From an uncultured Dehalococcoidia bacterium (GTDB lineage: Bacteria; Chloroflexota; Dehalococcoidia; Lucifugimonadales; Australimonadaceae), in assembly GCA_958295525.1 (NCBI GenBank), contig OY282355.1, positions 248,001 to 312,000 on the forward strand: DNA of 64,000 nucleotides. The letters run 5' to 3'. The notes under the pieces were generated by a model. It had not been told where the DNA came from, made no database searches, and saw nothing but the letters and a program-made list of their open reading frames with translations. Made by a program: the position numbers and the translations under genes. Shown here piece by piece: positions 60,012-64,000 of the stretch. Position 1 is the stretch's first letter. The number at the start of each line of letters is the position of its first letter.

Positions 60012-60923
60012 CTAGCGCGCGGACGAGCCGCGAATCCGATCCCAGATCGAGTTTGCGCGAGCGTCGTCGTTGGGAGAGACGCCCGCCCCTTGCGCCGCCT
60101 CCGCTGCGCTGTCCGTTGCGGGTTGCGCCCCTTGCTCCGCCTCCGTTGCGCCGTCCGTTGCGTCTTGCGCGCCCTGCTCCGCCTCTTCCGCAACGCTGTC
60201 CGCTGCGGGTTGCGCGCCTTGCTCCGCCTCTTCCGCAACGCCGTCCGTTGCGTCTTGCGCGCCTTGCTCCGCCTCTTCCGCAACGCCGTCCGTTGCGTCT
60301 TGCGCGCCTTGCTCCGCCTCCCCCGCAACGCCGTCCGCCGCGGCTTGCGCGTCATCCGATGGCGCAGTGGTCTCTACGAGTTCCACGGATCCGGCGAGAT
60401 CTTCGCTCCACGTGAGCGCGTAGAGCCGCGAGGCCGCAGCGTAAGCGTCGCGCCGCGCCGCGCCGGACCGCAGCGGCTGCGCCACGACCTGCCCGAACGT
60501 GTGAATCCGCATCTGGCCTTCCGCGTCGGGGAACGCCCACCCCGCCAGCGCGTAGACGCCCGCGAGCGCCGGCAAACCCCCTAGCAGCACGGAGAGCGCC
60601 TGCACCCCCAAGACAACCCAACTCCCTCCGCCCAGCGCAAGGCCAACCGCAAGCAGCAGAACGCCTTGCCCCAACCTGTCCAGCGACCGCCCCGCGTCGA
60701 GAACTTCCACGGCGGAGACATTGCTCAGCGGCAGGAGCGTGAGAACGCGCGACCCATGCCCCGCCCCGGCGCGCGCCACGCGCCGGTTCGTTACGATCAG
60801 GGCGTCGCTCCCGGGAACGGCCTCGTCCAGCAGCCCCGCCCGCGCGTCCAAGACGAACTCAATTTGCTCGTCCGGCAGGCTGGGGACATCCTTGCAAATG
60901 CTGGGGGAATAAGGAGAAATCAT
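60012..60923 (-). CDS. Membrane protein with long Ala/Glu-rich tandem repeats
   Basis: The 303-residue protein begins MISPYSPSICKDV. Residues 20-75 look like a PH-like domain (DALIVTNRRVARAGAG, SNVSAVEVLDAGR). A hydrophobic stretch at 85-130 gives two membrane segments. From about 188 to 285 come seven units of about 15 residues (EEAEQGAQDATDGVA). TATCCT lies nine bases before the ATG. No enzyme motif is seen; repeat number may vary between strains. Role unknown. Confidence 0.65.
   Translation of the reverse strand: MISPYSPSICKDVPSLPDEQIEFVLDARAGLLDEAVPGSDALIVTNRRVARAGAGHGSRVLTLLPLSNVSAVEVLDAGRSLDRLGQGVLLLAVGLALGGGSWVVLGVQALSVLLGGLPALAGVYALAGWAFPDAEGQMRIHTFGQVVAQPLRSGAARRDAYAAASRLYALTWSEDLAGSVELVETTAPSDDAQAAADGVAGEAEQGAQDATDGVAEEAEQGAQDATDGVAEEAEQGAQPAADSVAEEAEQGAQDATDGATEAEQGAQPATDSAAEAAQGAGVSPNDDARANSIWDRIRGSSAR
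60075..60345 (-). repeat. Tandem 45-bp coding repeats
   Basis: About six units of 36-48 bp, mostly 45 bp, encoding the Ala/Glu-rich tail of the 60012-60923 protein. Confidence 0.8.
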
Positions 60924-60932
60924 CGGACGGCT

Positions 60933-60938
60933 AGGATA
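60933..60938 (-). promoter_or_regulatory. -10 box of the repeat-rich gene
   Basis: TATCCT on the minus strand, nine bases before the ATG at 60923. Confidence 0.4.
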
Positions 60939-61125
60939 CGGGCGCGGCGCGGCGCGGTCAACGCCTTGCGCGCGTTCTCTGCGATTAGAGCGGGTGCTAG
61001 AGTGGATGAGGCGCCCGCCGCCGCATGATCCGCCGGAGCGCCGCGCGGTAGAGGCGCTCCCTCCCCCCGCTCCTGCGCCTCCTGCTATACTTTGGCGAAT
61101 CCCCTCGAGGAGCGCGGATCGTCGG

Positions 61126-62139
61126 ATGAGCGTCGTTTATGTTGCGGGCTCGCGTTCGGGCGCGGGCGCCACGGCTGTGGCCTGCGGCCTCGCCGCGCTG
61201 CGCCGTGCCGACGGGCGGAGCGCCGCGCTCGTCAAGCCGCTCTCCGCGTCCGGCGACGCGGACCCTGCGTTCTATGGCCTTCTCGGCGGCTCGGCGGCGA
61301 CCGTGAGCGTCGAGGGCGCGCCGTCCGACGCGCAGTTGGACGAGGCCGCGCGAATTGTCCGGGACGCCGCGTTGGGCGCGGACGACGTGATCGTCGAGGG
61401 GCCGCCGCTCGACGCGGGGGGCGGAGCGACCGCCGGGCTCAGCGTTGACGGCGGAGCGTCGGCCGGGCTCGCGCAACGCATTGGCGCGCCGGTCGTCGCC
61501 GCGCTGTCTTATGAGCGCTCGCTCGACGGGAGCGTCTGCGCCGCGTGGCGGGCGGCCTACGGCGGCCTGCTCGCCGGATGCGTGATCAACAAACGCGCGC
61601 GCTACGCGGAGCGCGACGCCTGCGCGCGGCTCGCGCCGGAACTGACGCGTGGCGGCATGCCCGCGTTCGGCGTTCTGCCGGAGGAGCGCCTGCTGCTCGC
61701 GCCCACCGTCGGGCAGACCGCCGCGCATTTGGACGGGGTGTATTTCGCGGGCGAGGACGGCGCGGACGCCCTCATCGAGCATTTCCTGATCGGCGGGCTT
61801 ATCACGGAGTGGGGCGGCAACTATTTCGGGCGGCTGCCCAACCAGGCCGTTCTCGCGCGCGGAGGCCGGATGGACATTCAGATGAGCGCGCTCAACTTCC
61901 CGCTGAACGCGCTTTTTCTCACGGGATGCGATGCGCCGGCGCAGTACGTTCAGCAGCGCGCCGAGGAACTGGACGCGCCGCTGATCGCCGTGAAGCGCAA
62001 CACGCATGAAGCCGCCGCCGCGCTCGAAACGCTGAGCGAAGCCGTAACCTTCCGCCATCCCGCGAAAGCGGAGCGCGCCGGAGCGATGGCGCGGGAGCGG
62101 CTGGACGCCGCCGCCATTGGCGCGGCGCTCGGAGGCTAG
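61126..62139 (+). CDS. BioD-like ATPase fold with DRTGG domain
   Basis: The 337-residue protein starts at ATG 61126 (GAGGAG upstream, TATACT at 61085-61090). The N-terminal dethiobiotin-synthetase-like half has VAGSRSGAGATAVACG at residue 6; the usual P-loop lysine (GKT) reads GAT. The C-terminal half shows LARGGRMDIQMSALN near 245 and LTGCDAPAQ, the DRTGG domain of phosphotransacetylase regulatory regions. It may sense a nucleotide rather than hydrolyse it. PuuD-like amidotransferase follows by five bases. Confidence 0.75.
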   Translation: MSVVYVAGSRSGAGATAVACGLAALRRADGRSAALVKPLSASGDADPAFYGLLGGSAATVSVEGAPSDAQLDEAARIVRDAALGADDVIVEGPPLDAGGGATAGLSVDGGASAGLAQRIGAPVVAALSYERSLDGSVCAAWRAAYGGLLAGCVINKRARYAERDACARLAPELTRGGMPAFGVLPEERLLLAPTVGQTAAHLDGVYFAGEDGADALIEHFLIGGLITEWGGNYFGRLPNQAVLARGGRMDIQMSALNFPLNALFLTGCDAPAQYVQQRAEELDAPLIAVKRNTHEAAAALETLSEAVTFRHPAKAERAGAMARERLDAAAIGAALGG

Positions 62140-62143
62140 ACGG

Positions 62144-62836
62144 ATGGCGATCGTCGCGGTGACCACATCCAACGGCGGCAACGCCAAAAACTATGTCGAC
62201 CGACTCGAGTCGCGGGGCGCGACCGTGCGCCTGCTTACGCCGGAGCGTTTCGCCTCGCCGGAAGAGGCGATGGACGGCGTCTCCGGCCTCATTCTCACCG
62301 GCGGAGGCGACGTTGACCCTGCGCGCTACGGCCAGGATTCCAACGGATCGATGGGCGTGCAGCCGGAGCGCGACGCGATGGAGTTCGCGCTGTTCGACTA
62401 CGCGGCGCGCCGGAATATGCCCACGCTAGGGATATGCCGGGGGATGCAACTCGTCAACGTGGCGATGGGGGGCAGCCTCATTCAGGACATCCCCGGCCAC
62501 ACGCTGCCGGAATTCGAGTCCGCTATGCACGAGGTCTACGTGGCGCCCGGCAGCCGCTTCGCCGCGATCATCGGCGCGGGCGCCGTCTACAAGGTGAACA
62601 GCCGGCACCATCAAGGATTGCGCGAGGCGCAGCGGGCTCCCTCGCTGATGGCGTCCGCCTACCACCCGGAGGACGGCGTCGTCGAGGCGCTCGAGAGCCC
62701 GGAGCATCCGTGGCTCATCGCGGTGCAGTGCCACCCGGAGCGCGAGCGCGAGGTTCCGCGCAGTTTCGGCAAACTCTTCGACTGGCTCGCGGGGTGGGCC
62801 GAGCGGTACGAGGCCGGAGAGATGCCGCAATGCTGA
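62144..62836 (+). CDS. puuD: Class I glutamine-amidotransferase-like hydrolase, PuuD type
   Basis: The 230-residue enzyme has LTGGGDVDPARYG near 53, nucleophile Cys in LGICRGMQLVN near 97 and QCHPERERE near 200, the catalytic triad of peptidase C26. It hydrolyses gamma-glutamyl-GABA or related amides. GGAGG precedes its ATG. The next gene starts inside its last codons (7-bp overlap). Assignment to the family is firm, substrate less so. Confidence 0.9.
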   Translation: MAIVAVTTSNGGNAKNYVDRLESRGATVRLLTPERFASPEEAMDGVSGLILTGGGDVDPARYGQDSNGSMGVQPERDAMEFALFDYAARRNMPTLGICRGMQLVNVAMGGSLIQDIPGHTLPEFESAMHEVYVAPGSRFAAIIGAGAVYKVNSRHHQGLREAQRAPSLMASAYHPEDGVVEALESPEHPWLIAVQCHPEREREVPRSFGKLFDWLAGWAERYEAGEMPQC

Positions 62837-63390
62837 GGCGGCGCGGGCAAATTCCCTCGCAGGTGGACGCATCGGGCGAATGCCGCCATCTCTACCTCAG
62901 GCGGAGAGCGTCCGGCGCCGCCGCGAACGCCGCCGACGCGACCTGCGTTCACTGCGGCATGGAGTTCCGCCTCGCCTGGCAGTCGGACAGGGCGGGGCTC
63001 GTGCGCCCCACGACGCGCAACCTCATTTACGCCCTCGCCGGATTGGCGCTCTTCACGCTCACGCAATTCTTCGGGGTCTCGCTGGGCGGATTTCCCGTCT
63101 CGTCCATCTTCCTGGTGGTCTCCGTGCTCTTTTTCACGCGGACGCTGCTTGGCGGATTCGGCCTCTACGCGCAGCACGGATTCGTAACCGGCAAACTCGG
63201 CCCCGTCTACCGCCGCCCGCGGCTCAATCCGCTGCCGCCCAAGCCCTACGTAACCGCCGTCGGCGCCGTGCCCTTCCCCATAGACATCGAGACCTACCGC
63301 CGATTCGAGGAAGGGAACACGCTGCTCGTCGAGCACCTGCGCTGGTCGCGCCTGCTGGTGGCCATCTACCGGGGCGAGCGCAAGGGATGA
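62830..63390 (+). CDS. Membrane protein with zinc-ribbon-like start
   Basis: The 186-residue protein overlaps the puuD-like stop by seven bases. Near the N-terminus ASGECRHLY and TCVHCGMEF could bind zinc. Two membrane helices follow (about 64-82 and 88-106) and a soluble C-terminus with YRRPRLNPLPPKPY. No family is recognised; co-translation suggests it works with the amidotransferase-like protein. Role unknown. Confidence 0.65.
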   Translation: MLRRRGQIPSQVDASGECRHLYLRRRASGAAANAADATCVHCGMEFRLAWQSDRAGLVRPTTRNLIYALAGLALFTLTQFFGVSLGGFPVSSIFLVVSVLFFTRTLLGGFGLYAQHGFVTGKLGPVYRRPRLNPLPPKPYVTAVGAVPFPIDIETYRRFEEGNTLLVEHLRWSRLLVAIYRGERKG

Positions 63391-63467
63391 GCCGGACGCG
63401 CGCAGCGCGGAATTGGGGACGCCGCCTGCGCCCCCGCCGTCTCCTTCCTATCGAACGAACTCCCCCC

Positions 63468-63496
63468 TTGCATTCCAATAGCGGAGCATGTATTAT
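63468..63496 (+). promoter_or_regulatory. Promoter of the right-edge gene
   Basis: TTGCAT (63468-63473), 17-bp spacer, TATTAT (63491-63496), preceded by an extended TG. No gene lies between it and 63613. Confidence 0.5.
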
Positions 63497-63612
63497 TCCC
63501 GTCGGCGCGTGGATGGGCATGGCGTAGGCCCCGTCTCCGCGCGGCGGACGGCTAATGCGTAGGCGGCGTAGGCCCGCCTTATGCCATTCGTTCATCGGGG
63601 AGCAAAATCGGC

Positions 63613-64000
63613 TTGCAATCTGGACTTTCGCGTGTGTTGGCCGCAGCGGCAATTGCGGCGGCGGCCATTGGCGTCGCGCTTTTCGCCGTCACGCCCGCGC
63701 AAGGGCAAACGGGCATCGGAACCGCAGGCCTCGGGTCTGCGGCGGTTACTCCTACGCCCACGCCGACGGCGACGCCTGCTCCCGCGGGCGGGCCCGGCTC
63801 CCCCGTCGTCAACCCCGGAGACCCCAACGAGCCGGAAGAGCCGGGCGAGCGGGGCTGCGCAGGGCCCGGAAGCGTCAACGACCCCGGTAATCCGTCTCCC
63901 AATCCGCTCAATCAGCCCTCGTCCCCGCCATGCCTTCCCGATCCTCCGCCGGCGCCCACGCCTACGCCTACGCCCACTGCGACCCCTACCCCTACGCCTA
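63613..64000 (+). CDS. Secreted Pro/Thr-rich protein, partial at right edge
   Basis: About 129 residues are visible, read by hand from a TTG at 63613 with GGGGAG ten bases upstream. A signal peptide ends around TPAQGQ (residue 36). Then come PTPTPTATP linkers, a Pro/Gly/Asn-rich stretch with two Cys (ERGCAGPGS, PPCLPDPP) and more PTPT at the window edge. The linkers match those of the RCC1-like and iron-binding lipoproteins in this window, suggesting another surface protein. The functional domain lies beyond the edge. The start is uncertain. Confidence 0.6.
   Translation, partial: MQSGLSRVLAAAAIAAAAIGVALFAVTPAQGQTGIGTAGLGSAAVTPTPTPTATPAPAGGPGSPVVNPGDPNEPEEPGERGCAGPGSVNDPGNPSPNPLNQPSSPPCLPDPPPAPTPTPTPTATPTPTP

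Overview
The window is GC-rich (roughly two thirds GC by eye), densely coded and fully bacterial. It contains an alternative complex III operon with a split ActB, joined to ccmH/ccmF; a tRNA with an encoded CCA; a duplicated NrfD-type subunit pair; and many intergenic REP-like palindromes. Together these suggest Chloroflexota, perhaps a SAR202/Dehalococcoidia-like or sponge-associated lineage. That placement is inference: no rRNA or core phylogenetic marker is present.

Layout. 1-7.3 kb: putative DNA-restriction locus with a PLD-nuclease/SF2 helicase (cut by the left edge), two small conserved-looking ORFs and an Eco57I-type adenine methyltransferase that carries a perfect 20-bp palindrome in its reading frame. 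7.3-7.8 kb: REP cluster and a free-standing small-RNA candidate with promoter, hairpins and terminator. 7.9-15.6 kb: giant VWA protein with NUDIX hydrolase, UDP-glucuronate decarboxylase, copper P-type ATPase. 15.9-28.0 kb: respiratory operon actA-B1-B2-F-C-D-E, then ccmH-ccmF and two uncharacterised envelope proteins; the Act complex would oxidise quinol and the Ccm proteins assemble its haems. 28.1-33.0 kb: five-gene catabolic operon (amidohydrolase, triple RidA-like protein, two ThDP-decarboxylase subunits, amidase). 33.1-37.2 kb: RecQ-like helicase fused to a nuclease-like domain, coupled to a membrane coiled-coil protein. 37.4-39.3 kb: MscS channel and trehalose phosphatase. 39.3-41.4 kb: AT-richer small membrane-protein island. 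41.5-45.6 kb: Fbp-type ABC importer. 46-48 kb: SIMPL lipoprotein, signal peptidase I, tRNA-Lys. 48.2-53.4 kb: coiled-coil proteins, SAM methyltransferase, lactate permease. 53.6-55.5 kb: biotin carboxylase and biotin carrier. 55.7-58.9 kb: pentapeptide protein, zinc-site protein, RCC1-repeat lipoprotein preceded by a highly structured leader-RNA candidate. 59.2-64 kb: REP cluster, Rieske protein, repeat-rich protein, DRTGG protein, PuuD-like amidotransferase, and a partial secreted proline/threonine-rich protein.

Recurring traits: ATGA/GTGA stop-start overlaps inside operons; several genes whose -10 box lies 8-10 nt before the start codon (likely leaderless mRNAs); coding tandem repeats forming coiled coils; and palindromic REP-like elements in most longer gaps. 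The best candidates for undescribed biology are the structured RNA at 58.9-59.0 kb, the small RNA at 7.7 kb, the helicase/nuclease pair at 33-37 kb and the decarboxylase/RidA operon at 28-33 kb.
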